Shown here one piece after another: positions 51,022 to 61,347 of a stretch of 64,000 nucleotides of DNA. The position numbers and the translations under genes are program-made. This DNA is from JACMQX01 sp044225675 (GTDB lineage Bacteria > Pseudomonadota > Gammaproteobacteria > Burkholderiales > Burkholderiaceae_C), in the NCBI GenBank assembly GCA_044225675.1, contig JBGAIH010000001.1, forward strand, positions 248,001 through 312,000. The letters run 5' to 3'. A model generated the notes under the pieces. It searched no databases, was not told where the DNA came from, and saw only the letters and a list, made by a program, of their open reading frames with translations. How positions within the stretch are numbered: position 1 is the first letter of the stretch; each line of letters opens with the position of its first letter.

Positions 51022-52509
51022 ATGCCAGTGGACATCGTGCGCCGCGTGAGCGGCACCATCGAGGCGGGCGACCACCCCTACCTGCAGGGTGCGTGGACGC
51101 CGCTCATGGAAGAAGTCAACGCCACCGATCTGCCGGTGCTGGAAGGGCGCGTGCCGTCCGATATCGACGGGGTCTATCTGCGCAACACCCAGAACCCGGT
51201 GTTCCAGGCGCTCGGGCGCTACCACCCGTTCGACGGCGACGGCATGCTGCACATGGCGGCCTTCCGCGACGGCCGCATGAGCTATCGCAACCGCTTCATC
51301 GCCACCAAGGGCCTGGGGGCCGAGATGGAGGCGGGCGGCCGCCTGTGGGCCGGCCTGCTGGAAGACCCGGCGCTGTCGCGGCGGCCGGGCTGGGGTGCGC
51401 ATGGCGGAATCAAGGACGCGTCGAGTACCGACGTGGTGGTGCATGCCGGCCGTGCCCTGACCACGTACTACCAGTGCGGCGAGGGCTACCGGCTCGATCC
51501 GCTCACGCTGGAGCAGCAGGGCATTCCGCCCTGGTCGCCGCTCGATGGCATCTCGGCGCACTGCAAGGTCGACGAGTCGACGGGCGAGCTGCTGTTCTTC
51601 AACTACTCCACCCACGCGCCGTACATGCACTATGGCGTGGTCGACCGCCAGGACCGCCTGGTGCACTACGTGCCCGTGCCGCTGCCGGGGCCGCGTCTGC
51701 CGCACGACATGGCGTTCACGAAGAACTTCGCCATCCTGAACGACTTTCCGCTGTTCTGGGACGAGGCGCTGCTCGCCGAAGGCAAGCACGTGGTGCGCTT
51801 CCACAAGCATCTGCCGTCGCGATTTGCGGTGATCCCGCGGCGCGGGCAGCCGGGCGACATCCGCTGGTTCGAGGCCGCGCCGACCTTCGTGCTGCACTTT
51901 CTCAATGCGTATGAAGAGGGCGACGAGATCGTGCTGGACGGCTACTTCCAGGACGAGCCGATGCCGCGCAACTACGAAGGCGCGCCGGCGGGCTACGAGC
52001 GCATGATGTCCTACCTGGACCAGTACAAGATGGGCACGCGGCTGCATCGCTGGCGCTTCAACCTGCGCACCGGGCAGACCACCGAGCAGCGCCTGGACGA
52101 CCGCATCCTGGAGTTCGGAATGTTCAACCAGCGCTACGCGGGCCAGCCCTACCGCTATGCCTACAGCGCCGTGCAGGTGCCGGGCTGGTTCCTGTTCAAC
52201 GGCTACGTCAAGCACGACCTCGTGACCGGCCAGTCCTGGCAGATCAGCCTGCCCGAGGGCCAGTATGCGAGCGAGGCGCCGTTCGCGCCGCGCGTGGGCG
52301 CGAAGGATGAGGACGATGGCTACCTCGTCACCTTCGTCACCAACGAGAACACCGGTCTGTCCGAGGTGGTGCTGGTCGACTGCAAGCGCTTCGAGGACGG
52401 CCCCGTCTGCCGCGTGCAGCTGCCGCACAAGCTGTGCAGCGGCACGCATTCCTGCTGGGCGCCGGGCGCCGACCTGCGCGACGGCGGGCTGCTGAGCGCG
52501 CTGCGCTGA
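51022..52509 (+). CDS. Carotenoid-oxygenase family dioxygenase (lignostilbene dioxygenase/isoeugenol monooxygenase-like)
   Basis: A 495-residue seven-bladed beta-propeller non-haem iron enzyme that cleaves a C=C bond of an aryl alkene. The four iron His are placed as in the family: His180 (ISAHCKV), His228 (LPHDMAF), His292 (VLHFLNAYEE) and His476 (SGTHSCW). The second-shell glutamate is in FLNAYEE. Bacterial members cleave lignostilbene, isoeugenol or 4-vinylguaiacol to vanillin-type aldehydes; substrate here is not determined. First gene of the operon. Confidence 0.93.
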   Translation: MPVDIVRRVSGTIEAGDHPYLQGAWTPLMEEVNATDLPVLEGRVPSDIDGVYLRNTQNPVFQALGRYHPFDGDGMLHMAAFRDGRMSYRNRFIATKGLGAEMEAGGRLWAGLLEDPALSRRPGWGAHGGIKDASSTDVVVHAGRALTTYYQCGEGYRLDPLTLEQQGIPPWSPLDGISAHCKVDESTGELLFFNYSTHAPYMHYGVVDRQDRLVHYVPVPLPGPRLPHDMAFTKNFAILNDFPLFWDEALLAEGKHVVRFHKHLPSRFAVIPRRGQPGDIRWFEAAPTFVLHFLNAYEEGDEIVLDGYFQDEPMPRNYEGAPAGYERMMSYLDQYKMGTRLHRWRFNLRTGQTTEQRLDDRILEFGMFNQRYAGQPYRYAYSAVQVPGWFLFNGYVKHDLVTGQSWQISLPEGQYASEAPFAPRVGAKDEDDGYLVTFVTNENTGLSEVVLVDCKRFEDGPVCRVQLPHKLCSGTHSCWAPGADLRDGGLLSALR

Positions 52510-52561
52510 GACCGCGCATGCTGCTGATCGCCGATCGACTTGCGCCGACGGGGCCCGTCCG

Positions 52562-53584
52562 ATGAACCTTCTGCCGCCGGGACTGCCCCTGACGCTTCTG
52601 GCCGCCTGGACGCTCCTGGCCCTGATATGGCTGTGGGCCACACCGAAGCCGGCGCCCGACCGCGCCGTGCCGTGGCGCGACCGCCTGTATCCCTTGCTGC
52701 CGGTCGCCGTCGGCGCGGTGGCGCTGGGCTGGCTGCAGTGGAGCACCGGCACACTGACGCCGGGAGGCAGCGGTGCGCTCGCCCCGTGGCTCGCTGCCTG
52801 GCTGCGCGCGGGCGTGTGGCTGTGGGCCGTGCTCACCGGGGTCTGGGTGCTGAGCGTGCTCAAGAAGGACTCGAGCATCATGGACGTCGCGTATGGCTAT
52901 GTGCTGCTGGTGCTGCCCTGGTGGCTCGCCGACACGCTCGGCCTCGCGCTGGCGGGCAGCACGGCGCTGCTGCTGGCCTGCACGACGCTCGGCTTCGGCC
53001 GCTATGCGCTCTACATCACCTGGCGCAATCTGCCGCATGGCGAGGATGCGCGCTACGCCCGCTGGCGCCAGCGCAGCGGCGCGCGCTGGTGGTGGTGGAG
53101 CTACTTCCAGGTGTTCCTGCTGCAGGGCGTGGTGATCTGGGTCTGGTGCCTGCCCATGGCGCTGGTGCTGGCGGTGCCGCAGCCGCTCGGGCTCTGGCAT
53201 GCGCTGGGCGCGGCGGTCTGGGCCGTGGGGCTGGTGTTCGAGGCGGGCGGCGACTGGCAGCTCACGCGCTTCAAGCGCCGCCGCACCGATGCCAGCCAGC
53301 TGCTCGACAGCGGCCTGTGGTCGCTCACCCGCCACCCCAACTACTTCGGCCAGACCTGCATGTGGTGGGGCTATGCGCTGATGGCGCTGGGCCATCCGGC
53401 CGGACTGCTCGGACTGCCCTGCGCGGCCTACGTCACCTGGTTCATGTACAAGGGCTCGGCCACCTCGCTGATGGAGCGGCACATGGCGCGCAGCAAGCCG
53501 GGCTATGCCGCGTACTGCGAGCGCGTCCCGGCGTTCTTTCCACGCTGGCCGGCGCGGGCGCCGCGCCCGGGGCAGGGGGCCTGA
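52562..53584 (+). CDS. DUF1295 membrane protein (steroid 5-alpha-reductase-like C-terminus)
   Basis: A 340-residue integral membrane protein with about eight helices. The conserved C-terminal segment LWSLTRHPNYFGQTCMWWGYA binds a nicotinamide or SAM-like cofactor in this superfamily (DUF1295, related to isoprenylcysteine methyltransferases and 5-alpha-reductases). Its role beside the dioxygenase may be reduction of an enone, but that is inference. It ends 2 bp before the regulator. Confidence 0.85.
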   Translation: MNLLPPGLPLTLLAAWTLLALIWLWATPKPAPDRAVPWRDRLYPLLPVAVGAVALGWLQWSTGTLTPGGSGALAPWLAAWLRAGVWLWAVLTGVWVLSVLKKDSSIMDVAYGYVLLVLPWWLADTLGLALAGSTALLLACTTLGFGRYALYITWRNLPHGEDARYARWRQRSGARWWWWSYFQVFLLQGVVIWVWCLPMALVLAVPQPLGLWHALGAAVWAVGLVFEAGGDWQLTRFKRRRTDASQLLDSGLWSLTRHPNYFGQTCMWWGYALMALGHPAGLLGLPCAAYVTWFMYKGSATSLMERHMARSKPGYAAYCERVPAFFPRWPARAPRPGQGA

Positions 53585-53586
53585 CG

Positions 53587-54528
53587 ATGCCGCATCCGCT
53601 GGATCTGGACCTGACACGCGAGGCGCTTTCCACCAGCACCTTGAGCCACGGCCTCAAGGTGTTCGGCGACCGCTGGACGGCGCAGGTGGTTCTCGGCGCC
53701 TTCGTCGGCATGCGGCGCTTCGACGAATGGCAGCAGCGCCTGGGCATCCCGCGCCACACGCTGGCCGACCGCCTGCGCGCGCTGGTGCAGATGGACGTGC
53801 TGCGCCCGCGCTTGTACCAGGAACGACCCGAGCGCTACGCCTACCACCTTACGGCCAAGGGCATGGCGCTGTACGACCCGGTGCTCATGATCTGGGAGTG
53901 GGAGCGCCGCTTCGGCCAGGGCGATGCACCGCTGCCCGCGCGGCTCGTCCATCGGCGCTGCGGCCACCCCTTCACCCCGCAGCTGGTCTGCAGCGCCTGT
54001 GGCGGCAGCGTCGACATGACGGACCTGAGCTTCGAGCTGGTGCCCAACCCGCGTCTGCCGCACGACACCGCAGCACCGCTGAAGACGCCTCGCATGGCGC
54101 GCAGCGCCTCGGGCGGCGTGAGCCTGGGGCTGCGCGTCGACCGCTGGAGCCTGCTCATCATCTCGGCGCTGATCCTCGGCTGCCACTACTTTGACCAGAT
54201 CTCGCAGGTGCTGCGCATCGGATCGAGCGTGCTGTCGCGCCGCCTGGCCAGCATGGTGGAGGGCGGCCTGCTGCAGTGCCTGCCCGACCGCCACGATGGC
54301 CGCCGGCCGGTGTATCGCCTCACGCCGTCGAGCCGGGGCCTGTTCGGCTACATCGTGTGCCTGTCGACCTGGGCCAGCCGCCACCAGTTCCACGAGCCCA
54401 GCTCGATCCGGCCGCGCCACAGGACCTGCGGCCATGAATTCTTCCCGCGCGTCGGCTGCAGCCACTGCGATGCCGCGCTTGCGCCGTGGGACGTCCAGTT
54501 CGAATTTTCCGGAGGGGCCGCCGCATGA
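53587..54528 (+). CDS. Tandem HxlR regulator with two zinc-ribbon-like motifs
   Basis: A 313-residue protein made of two HxlR winged-helix domains (about 15-110 and 180-265): DRWTAQVVLGAFVGMRRFDEW and DRWSLLIISALILGCHYFDQI are equivalent. Each is followed by the same C-x-H-x7-C-x2-C pattern: Cys125/His127/Cys135/Cys138 and Cys281/His283/Cys291/Cys294. HxlR proteins normally are single-domain dimers of about 110 residues, so this is a covalent dimer with probable metal sites. It probably controls this operon through the dyad at 50953. It overlaps livH by ATGA. Confidence 0.9.
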   Translation: MPHPLDLDLTREALSTSTLSHGLKVFGDRWTAQVVLGAFVGMRRFDEWQQRLGIPRHTLADRLRALVQMDVLRPRLYQERPERYAYHLTAKGMALYDPVLMIWEWERRFGQGDAPLPARLVHRRCGHPFTPQLVCSACGGSVDMTDLSFELVPNPRLPHDTAAPLKTPRMARSASGGVSLGLRVDRWSLLIISALILGCHYFDQISQVLRIGSSVLSRRLASMVEGGLLQCLPDRHDGRRPVYRLTPSSRGLFGYIVCLSTWASRHQFHEPSSIRPRHRTCGHEFFPRVGCSHCDAALAPWDVQFEFSGGAAA

Positions 54529-55409
54529 CGGGCTCGATGCAGGTGTTCGCCCAGCTCACGGTCAACGGCATCGCCGTCGGCGCGATCTACGCGCTGGTGG
54601 CGCTGGGCCTGGTGCTGATCTACAAGGCCACCGAGGTGCTGAACTTCGCCCATGGCGACCTGCTCATGGTCGCGGCCTTCTCGGCCTGGGGGCTGATCAC
54701 GCTGGCCAAGCTGCCGTTCTGGCTGGCATTGCTGGTCACGATGGCGCTGGTGGCGCTGCTGGCCTTCGTGCTGGATGCGGTGGTCATCCGGCGCATCGCG
54801 GGCCAGCCGCAGTTCGCCGGCGTCATGCTGACGATCGCGCTGGCCTTCATGATCCGCGGTCTCGTCAGCATGTTCTTCGGGCCCGAGTCGCGCAACTACG
54901 CCACGCCCTGGAGTGGCCAGACCAGCCACGTCGCAGGCCTGGCGGTGGCCGACCTGCAGCTGGTGATCCTGGGTGTGTGTCTGGGCGTGACGGCGCTGCT
55001 GTTCGTGTTCTTCCGCAACACCCGGCTGGGCGTGGCGATGCAGGCGGCGTCGCAGAACCAGCTGGCCGCCTACCTCAACGGCGTGCGGGTCAAGCGGGTC
55101 AACTCCCTGGTCTGGGCGCTGGCCGGCGCGACGGCGGCCGTCGCCGGTGTGCTGCTCGCGCCGATCACGCTGGTCGACATCAGCCTGTGGTTCGTCACGC
55201 TCAAGGCGCTCGCGGCCCTGGTGCTCGGCGGCTTCGGCAGCATCCCGGGTGCCATCGTCGGCGGCCTGCTCATTGGCCTGATCGAGCAGTACGCCGGCGT
55301 GTACATGCCCGACGGCTCCAAGGACGTCGTCGCCTATCTGGTGCTCATCGCGGTGCTGATCGTGCGGCCGCGCGGGCTGCTGGGCGAGGCACACGGCCGA
55401 CGGGTCTGA
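54525..55409 (+). CDS. livH: Branched-chain-amino-acid-type ABC transporter permease (LivH)
   Basis: A 294-residue permease: VNGIAVGAIYALVALGLVLIYKATEVLNFAHGDL at the N-terminus (helices 1-2), and VLGGFGSIPGAIVGGLLIGL near the end. About eight helices. The start overlaps the regulator stop. In this setting the HAAT-family transporter probably imports an aromatic acid or phenylpropanoid rather than leucine. Confidence 0.93.
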   Translation: MTGSMQVFAQLTVNGIAVGAIYALVALGLVLIYKATEVLNFAHGDLLMVAAFSAWGLITLAKLPFWLALLVTMALVALLAFVLDAVVIRRIAGQPQFAGVMLTIALAFMIRGLVSMFFGPESRNYATPWSGQTSHVAGLAVADLQLVILGVCLGVTALLFVFFRNTRLGVAMQAASQNQLAAYLNGVRVKRVNSLVWALAGATAAVAGVLLAPITLVDISLWFVTLKALAALVLGGFGSIPGAIVGGLLIGLIEQYAGVYMPDGSKDVVAYLVLIAVLIVRPRGLLGEAHGRRV

Positions 55410-55415
55410 AACACC

Positions 55416-56492
55416 ATGCGATTCGACTACCACACCCGATACCGCGACAGCTTTGCACTGCTGCGTCACGCCGACGAGCGCGTGCTCTACGGCCTGCTGC
55501 TGCTCGCGCTGGCCGTGCTGCCCTGGCTCGCCACGCCCTTCCTGCTGGGCGAGCTGGCCTATGTGTTCATTCTCTGCATCGCGAGCCTGGGGCTGATGGT
55601 GCTCACCGGCTATACCGGCCAAGTGTCGCTCGGGCATGCGGCCTTCCTGGCGATCGGCGCCTATGCCCATGCGTGGTTCCTCGGGCGTGGCGTGCCTCTG
55701 CCCTTGTCGCTGCCGCTGGCGGCGCTGCTGACCGGCCTCACGGGCCTGCTCGTCGGCATCCCGGCGATCCGCGTCTCGGGCCTTTACCTGGCCATGGTGA
55801 CCATGGCGTTCGCCATCATCGTCGAGCACGTGATCGGCAAATGGTCGGACGTGACCGGCGGCTTCACCGGCCTGGCCGTGCCGGATGCCGCGGTGGCGGG
55901 CCTGGCGCTGGGCGGGCCGCGCGCCTTCTACTACTTCTGCCTGGCGGTCCTGGTCGCGGTGCTGCTGGGCCTGCTCAATCTGCTGCGCTCGGGCTTCGGC
56001 CGAGCGCTGACTGGCGTGCGCGACTCCGAGGCCGCGGCCTACGCGCTGGGCATCCACGTCAAGGGTGTGAAGGCGAGCGCCTTTGCCGTGTCGGCGGGCA
56101 TCACGGGGCTGGCGGGCGCGCTGCTGGCCCATCATCTCAAGTACCTCACGCCCGACGGCTTCACGCTGCTGCTGTCGCTCGAGCTCGTGCTCATGGTCGT
56201 CATCGGCGGCCTGGGCAGCCTGCGCGGCGCGGTGCTCGGCGCCATCCTCATCAGCCTGCTGCCCACGGCCATCTCGCGCATCAAGCCGCTGCTGCCGGAG
56301 TCGATCGCGCGGCAGTTCGGCCTCGAGATCTTCATCTTCGGCCTGGTGCTGGCGCTGTTCGTGCTGTTCGAGCCCACCGGGCTGAACGGTCGCTGGCTCA
56401 AGGCGCGGGCGCTGATCGAGTCGTTCCCGCTGTACCGGCGCGACACCTTCCGCCGCAACAAGCGTTACATGAAATCGGAGCGTTACCGGTGA
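55416..56492 (+). CDS. livM: Branched-chain-amino-acid-type ABC transporter permease (LivM)
   Basis: A 358-residue permease with the LivM segments YTGQVSLGHAAFLAIGAYAHA, TGVRDSEAAAYALGIHVKGVK and VIGGLGSLRGAVLGA. It forms the translocation pore with LivH. The C-terminus has a basic tail (RRDTFRRNKRYMK) after the last helix. Overlaps livG through GTGA. Confidence 0.93.
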   Translation: MRFDYHTRYRDSFALLRHADERVLYGLLLLALAVLPWLATPFLLGELAYVFILCIASLGLMVLTGYTGQVSLGHAAFLAIGAYAHAWFLGRGVPLPLSLPLAALLTGLTGLLVGIPAIRVSGLYLAMVTMAFAIIVEHVIGKWSDVTGGFTGLAVPDAAVAGLALGGPRAFYYFCLAVLVAVLLGLLNLLRSGFGRALTGVRDSEAAAYALGIHVKGVKASAFAVSAGITGLAGALLAHHLKYLTPDGFTLLLSLELVLMVVIGGLGSLRGAVLGAILISLLPTAISRIKPLLPESIARQFGLEIFIFGLVLALFVLFEPTGLNGRWLKARALIESFPLYRRDTFRRNKRYMKSERYR

Positions 56493-57288
56493 ACGCCTCG
56501 CCCAATCCTCACGTGTTCGACGCCGCCGGGCCGCTGCTGTCGGTGCGCCACCTGGCGCTGGCCTTCGGCGGCGTGCAGGCCATCGCCGACCTGAGCCTCG
56601 ATGTGCGGGCCGGCGAAGTCCTGGCCATCATCGGTCCCAACGGCGCGGGCAAGACCTCGGTGCTCAACACCGTCACCCGGGTGTTCGACGCGAGCGGCGG
56701 TCAGATGCACTTCAAGGGCCTGGACCTGTCGCGGGTGGCGCGCCACCGAGTGGCGCAACTGGGCATCGCGCGGACCTTCCAGAACATCGAGCTGTTCGAG
56801 GCAGCCACCGTCATGGACAACCTGCTGCTGGGTCGCCACCGCTTCGAGCAGGGCGCCTGGTGGCAGCAACTGCTGCGCACGCCCGCCGTCACGCGGCTGG
56901 AGGAGCAGGCCCGCGCCGAGGCCGAAGCGGTGATCGAGTTCCTCGACCTCTCGCCCTGGCGCAATGCCACCATCGCGGGGCTGCCCTACGGCGTGCGCAA
57001 GGTGGTGGAGCTGGGCCGGGCGCTGTGCGCGCGGCCCGAGCTGCTGTTCCTCGACGAGCCGGCCTCGGGCCTGAACCCCGAGGAGACGCGCGACCTGGCC
57101 TTCTGGATCGACGACATCCGCAGCGAACTGGGCATCACCGTCGTCATGATCGAGCACGACATGTCGCTGGTCAGCGCGGTGGCCGACCGCGTCATCTGCA
57201 TGGCGCAGGGCCGCCTGCTGGCCGAGGGCACGCCGGCGCAGGTGCAGGCCGACCCGCAGGTGGTCGCCGCCTACCTGGGAGCCGCCGC

Positions 57289-57292
<4 letters not shown>
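56489..57292 (+). CDS. livG: ABC transporter ATPase (LivG)
   Basis: A 267-residue ATPase: Walker A GPNGAGKTSVL, signature-region LPYGVRKVVELGRAL, Walker B LLFLDEPASGLNPEE and switch His in VVMIEHDMSLV. The C-loop lacks a canonical LSGGQ, having LPYGVRK, as is typical of LivG. The GTG start at 56489 overlaps the livM stop. Confidence 0.93.
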
Positions 57293-58128
<836 letters not shown>

Positions 58129-58142
58129 GCGAGGGGACCGGC

Positions 58143-60029
58143 ATGGCGACACACACGATGAACCAGACAGCGGCACAGCGGGCCTTGGCGAACGGGCCGC
58201 AGGTTTTCCTCGGGCAGGACACGGCGCCGCGCGTGCTGCGCCAGCGCTGCGCCGAATGGGGCGAGCGGCCAGCCCTGCGGCACAAGCGGCGCGGCCTGTG
58301 GCAGACCGTGAGCTGGAGCGGCTACTACGCCAACGTGCGCGCCATCGGCCTGGCGCTGGCCGACATGGGGCTGGTGCGCGGCGACGTGGTGTCGGTGCTG
58401 GCCGAGAACCGGCCCGAATGGCTGTATGCCGACCTCGCCGCCCAGTGCATGGGCATGGTCGGCAACGGCATCTACCCGACCTCGTCGCCGGGTCAGGTCC
58501 AGCATGTGCTGGCCGATTCCGGCGCGCGTGTGCTGTTCGTCGAGAACCAGGAGCAGCTGGAAAAGGCCCTGGCCGTGCGGGCCGACTGCCCGCAGCTGGC
58601 GCGCATCGTCGTGATGGAGCGCGAGGGCCTGCGCGGCTTCCAGGACCCGCAGGTCGACTTCTTCGACGACGTGCTGGCGCACGGCCACGCGCTGGCCGCC
58701 ACGCGTGCTGCGGAGTTCGAGCGGGCCATCGACGCCGGGCTGCCCGATGACATCGCCTTTCTTGTCTACACCTCGGGCACCACCGGCGCGCCCAAGGGCG
58801 CGATGATCCTGCACCGCAACACGGTGTTCCAGATCAGCCGCGCGACCGACTACCTCGACGCCGCGCCGGGCGACCGGGTGCTGTCCTTCCTGCCGCTGTG
58901 CCATATCGCCGAGCGCATGGGCTCGATGTTCAATCCGCTCGCGCTCGGCCTGATCGTGCATTTCCCCGAGAACGCGGGCACGGTGTTCAACGACCTGCGC
59001 GAGGTCGCGCCCCATGTGGTGTTCGCGCCGCCACGCTTCTGGGAAAAGATGTATTCGCAGGTGGACCTCTTCATGCGCGATGCGATCGGCCCCGCCAGGT
59101 GGGCCTACCGACGCGCGCGTGAACTGGCCGCCCCCGGCATCGAAGCCCAGCTCGAAGGCCGGCCTGCGCCACCGGCCGGCCTGCAGCAGCGCCTGATGCA
59201 GTGGCTGGGCCTGCGCAATGTGCGGCGCTTTCTTGGCCTGCACAACGTGCGCACGGCGCTGACCGGCGCTGCGCCCGTTCCGCCGGAGCTGATCCGCTGG
59301 TACCTGGGGTGTGGCATCGAGCTGCGCGAGGCCTTCGGCATGACCGAGACCTCGGGCTTTTGCAGCGCCACGCCGCGTGGCGGCATCCGCCTGGGCTGGG
59401 CCGGCGCGATCGGGCGCGGCAGCGAAGCCCGCATCGGCGAGGACGGCGAGATCCTCATCCGCGGGCCGAACGTGTTCGCCGGCTACTGGGGCCAGCCCGA
59501 CAGGACGCGCGAGGCGGTCGACGAGGCCGGCTGGCTGCACACCGGCGACTGCGGTGAGCTGTCGCCCGACGGGTATCTGGCGATCCGCGACCGCATCAAG
59601 GACATCCTGATCACCTCCGGCGGCAAGAACGTCACGCCCAGCCACATCGAGAGCCTGCTCAAGTTCAGCCCCTACATCACCGACGCGGTGGTGGTGGGCG
59701 ACGGCCGCAAGTTCATCACCTGCCTGGTGATGATCGACCAGGAGCACGTGGCGCGCCATGCGCAGGAGAACCAGGTGCCCTACACCGACTTCGCCAGCCT
59801 CACGCGCGCACCCGAGGTGGTGGCGCTGGTGCGCGCCGAGATCGAGCGCATCAACCCGCAGCTCGCGCGGGTCGAGCAGGTCAAGGACTTCCGCATCATC
59901 GGCGAGCTGCTGACGGCCGAGGACGAGGAGCTCACGCCCACCATGAAGCTCAAGCGCAAGGTCATCGCGCGCAAGTACGCCGCGCTGATCGACAGCATGT
60001 ATGCCGGCTCCGGCGGCGCTTCAGGGTAA
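58143..60029 (+). CDS. Long-chain acyl-CoA synthetase-like ligase in the liv operon
   Basis: A 628-residue AMP-forming ligase: FLVYTSGTTGAPKGAMILHRN, LSFLPLCHIAERMG, AFGMTETSGFC, GWLHTGDCGEL and DRIKDILITSGGKNVTPSHIE. Its place in the transporter operon suggests it traps the imported acid as its CoA thioester. GTG 58119 would overlap livF; ATG 58143 is preferred because of AGGGG six bases upstream. A second ligase of this family is at 21728. Confidence 0.92.
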   Translation: MATHTMNQTAAQRALANGPQVFLGQDTAPRVLRQRCAEWGERPALRHKRRGLWQTVSWSGYYANVRAIGLALADMGLVRGDVVSVLAENRPEWLYADLAAQCMGMVGNGIYPTSSPGQVQHVLADSGARVLFVENQEQLEKALAVRADCPQLARIVVMEREGLRGFQDPQVDFFDDVLAHGHALAATRAAEFERAIDAGLPDDIAFLVYTSGTTGAPKGAMILHRNTVFQISRATDYLDAAPGDRVLSFLPLCHIAERMGSMFNPLALGLIVHFPENAGTVFNDLREVAPHVVFAPPRFWEKMYSQVDLFMRDAIGPARWAYRRARELAAPGIEAQLEGRPAPPAGLQQRLMQWLGLRNVRRFLGLHNVRTALTGAAPVPPELIRWYLGCGIELREAFGMTETSGFCSATPRGGIRLGWAGAIGRGSEARIGEDGEILIRGPNVFAGYWGQPDRTREAVDEAGWLHTGDCGELSPDGYLAIRDRIKDILITSGGKNVTPSHIESLLKFSPYITDAVVVGDGRKFITCLVMIDQEHVARHAQENQVPYTDFASLTRAPEVVALVRAEIERINPQLARVEQVKDFRIIGELLTAEDEELTPTMKLKRKVIARKYAALIDSMYAGSGGASG

Positions 60030-60088
60030 GCACGCATGCCAGGTTCATTCACGCCCGATAACGTCATTTCCAACAAGGAGACATCGCC

Positions 60089-61258
60089 ATGACCCATTTC
60101 CTCCATCGCCGCCATCTGGTGATCGCTGCCGCCGCCGCGCTGCTGGGCAGCGCCCAGGCCGCCACGGTGAGCGACACCGAGATCGTGCTCGGCACCCACC
60201 TGGACCTGTCGGGCCCGACGGCGGCTGGCTCGCCCATGCTGCGCAACGCCATGCAAATGCGCCTGGATGAGGTCAACGCCGCCGGCGGCATCCACGGCCG
60301 CAAGCTGCGCCTGGTGACCGAAGACAACGGCAGCCAGCCGCAGCAGGCCGTGCGCGCGGTGCAAAAGCTCATCAAGAGCGACAACGTGTTCGCCATCGTC
60401 AACGCCTTCGGCTCTGGCCCGAACGCGGCCACCGTCAAGGCCGCCACCGACGCGGGCGTGATCGTGTTCGCGCCGTGGGCCGCCTCGGCCGTGATCCAGA
60501 AGGTCTCGGGCAACAGCCCGCTTTTGTTCACCACCATCCAGAACTACGACGCCACCACCGCCACCGGCCTGTCCTGGGCCATCCGCACCTGGAAGCCGCA
60601 GCGCATCGGCGTGATCTACCAGGAAGGGCCGCTGGGCGACCTGATCCGCGCGGGCATGAACATGGCGCTCAAGGAGGCCAGCATGAGCGTGGCCGCCGAG
60701 GCCTCCTACAAGGTCGGCGACATCGAGTTCTCGTCGCAGGTGGCCAAGATGAAGGCTGCCAACGTCGACCTGATCCTCGCGGCCACCGTGGTGCGCGAGA
60801 CCGTGGGTGTGATGGCCGAAGTCAAGAAGCTCAACTGGACCAACGTCAAGGTGCTCACCGCGCTGCCGGGCCGCAACACCGTGGTGGCCCGCCTGGGCAA
60901 GGACGCGGTCGAGGGCCTGTACGGCATCGGCGGCTGGAAGCTGCACAACCCCGACAGCAACGAGGCCGGCGCCAAGAAGTTCATGGCCGACTACAAGCAG
61001 AAATTCGGCATGGACGCCGACGAGAACGCCGCCAGCGCCTACTCGCACCTGTCGTGGTTCCTCGCCGGGCTGCAGGCGGCCGGCCGCAACCTCACCACCG
61101 AGTCCGCCGCCAAGGCGCTGCAGGGCGTGCGCCATGAAGACTTCACCACCTACGGCGCGCTGCGCTTCGTCAACAACCACGTGAGCCCGGAGCTGGTGTC
61201 CATTGACCAGATCAAGGGCGGGCAGTGGGTGCAGGTCGCCCCGCCGATGGGCAAGTGA
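60089..61258 (+). CDS. ABC transporter substrate-binding protein (LivK-type)
   Basis: A 389-residue periplasmic binding protein with signal peptide (HLVIAAAAALLGSAQA) and the type I fold (IVLGTHLDLSGPTAAGSPM, NAAGGIHGRKLRLV, AIVNAFGSGPNAATVKAA). The variable aromatic-rich pocket region is consistent with aromatic substrates, but I cannot predict which. AAGGAGA precedes ATG 60089. Last gene of the transporter set. Confidence 0.94.
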   Translation: MTHFLHRRHLVIAAAAALLGSAQAATVSDTEIVLGTHLDLSGPTAAGSPMLRNAMQMRLDEVNAAGGIHGRKLRLVTEDNGSQPQQAVRAVQKLIKSDNVFAIVNAFGSGPNAATVKAATDAGVIVFAPWAASAVIQKVSGNSPLLFTTIQNYDATTATGLSWAIRTWKPQRIGVIYQEGPLGDLIRAGMNMALKEASMSVAAEASYKVGDIEFSSQVAKMKAANVDLILAATVVRETVGVMAEVKKLNWTNVKVLTALPGRNTVVARLGKDAVEGLYGIGGWKLHNPDSNEAGAKKFMADYKQKFGMDADENAASAYSHLSWFLAGLQAAGRNLTTESAAKALQGVRHEDFTTYGALRFVNNHVSPELVSIDQIKGGQWVQVAPPMGK

Positions 61259-61347
61259 CGCCGCTGCCGGCAGCGGCGGGGCCGGGCTCTTCCGGCGCAA
61301 GGGCTCGCTCGCTTGCGGCCGGCTCGGAATCGTCGGAGGGTTGCGCG

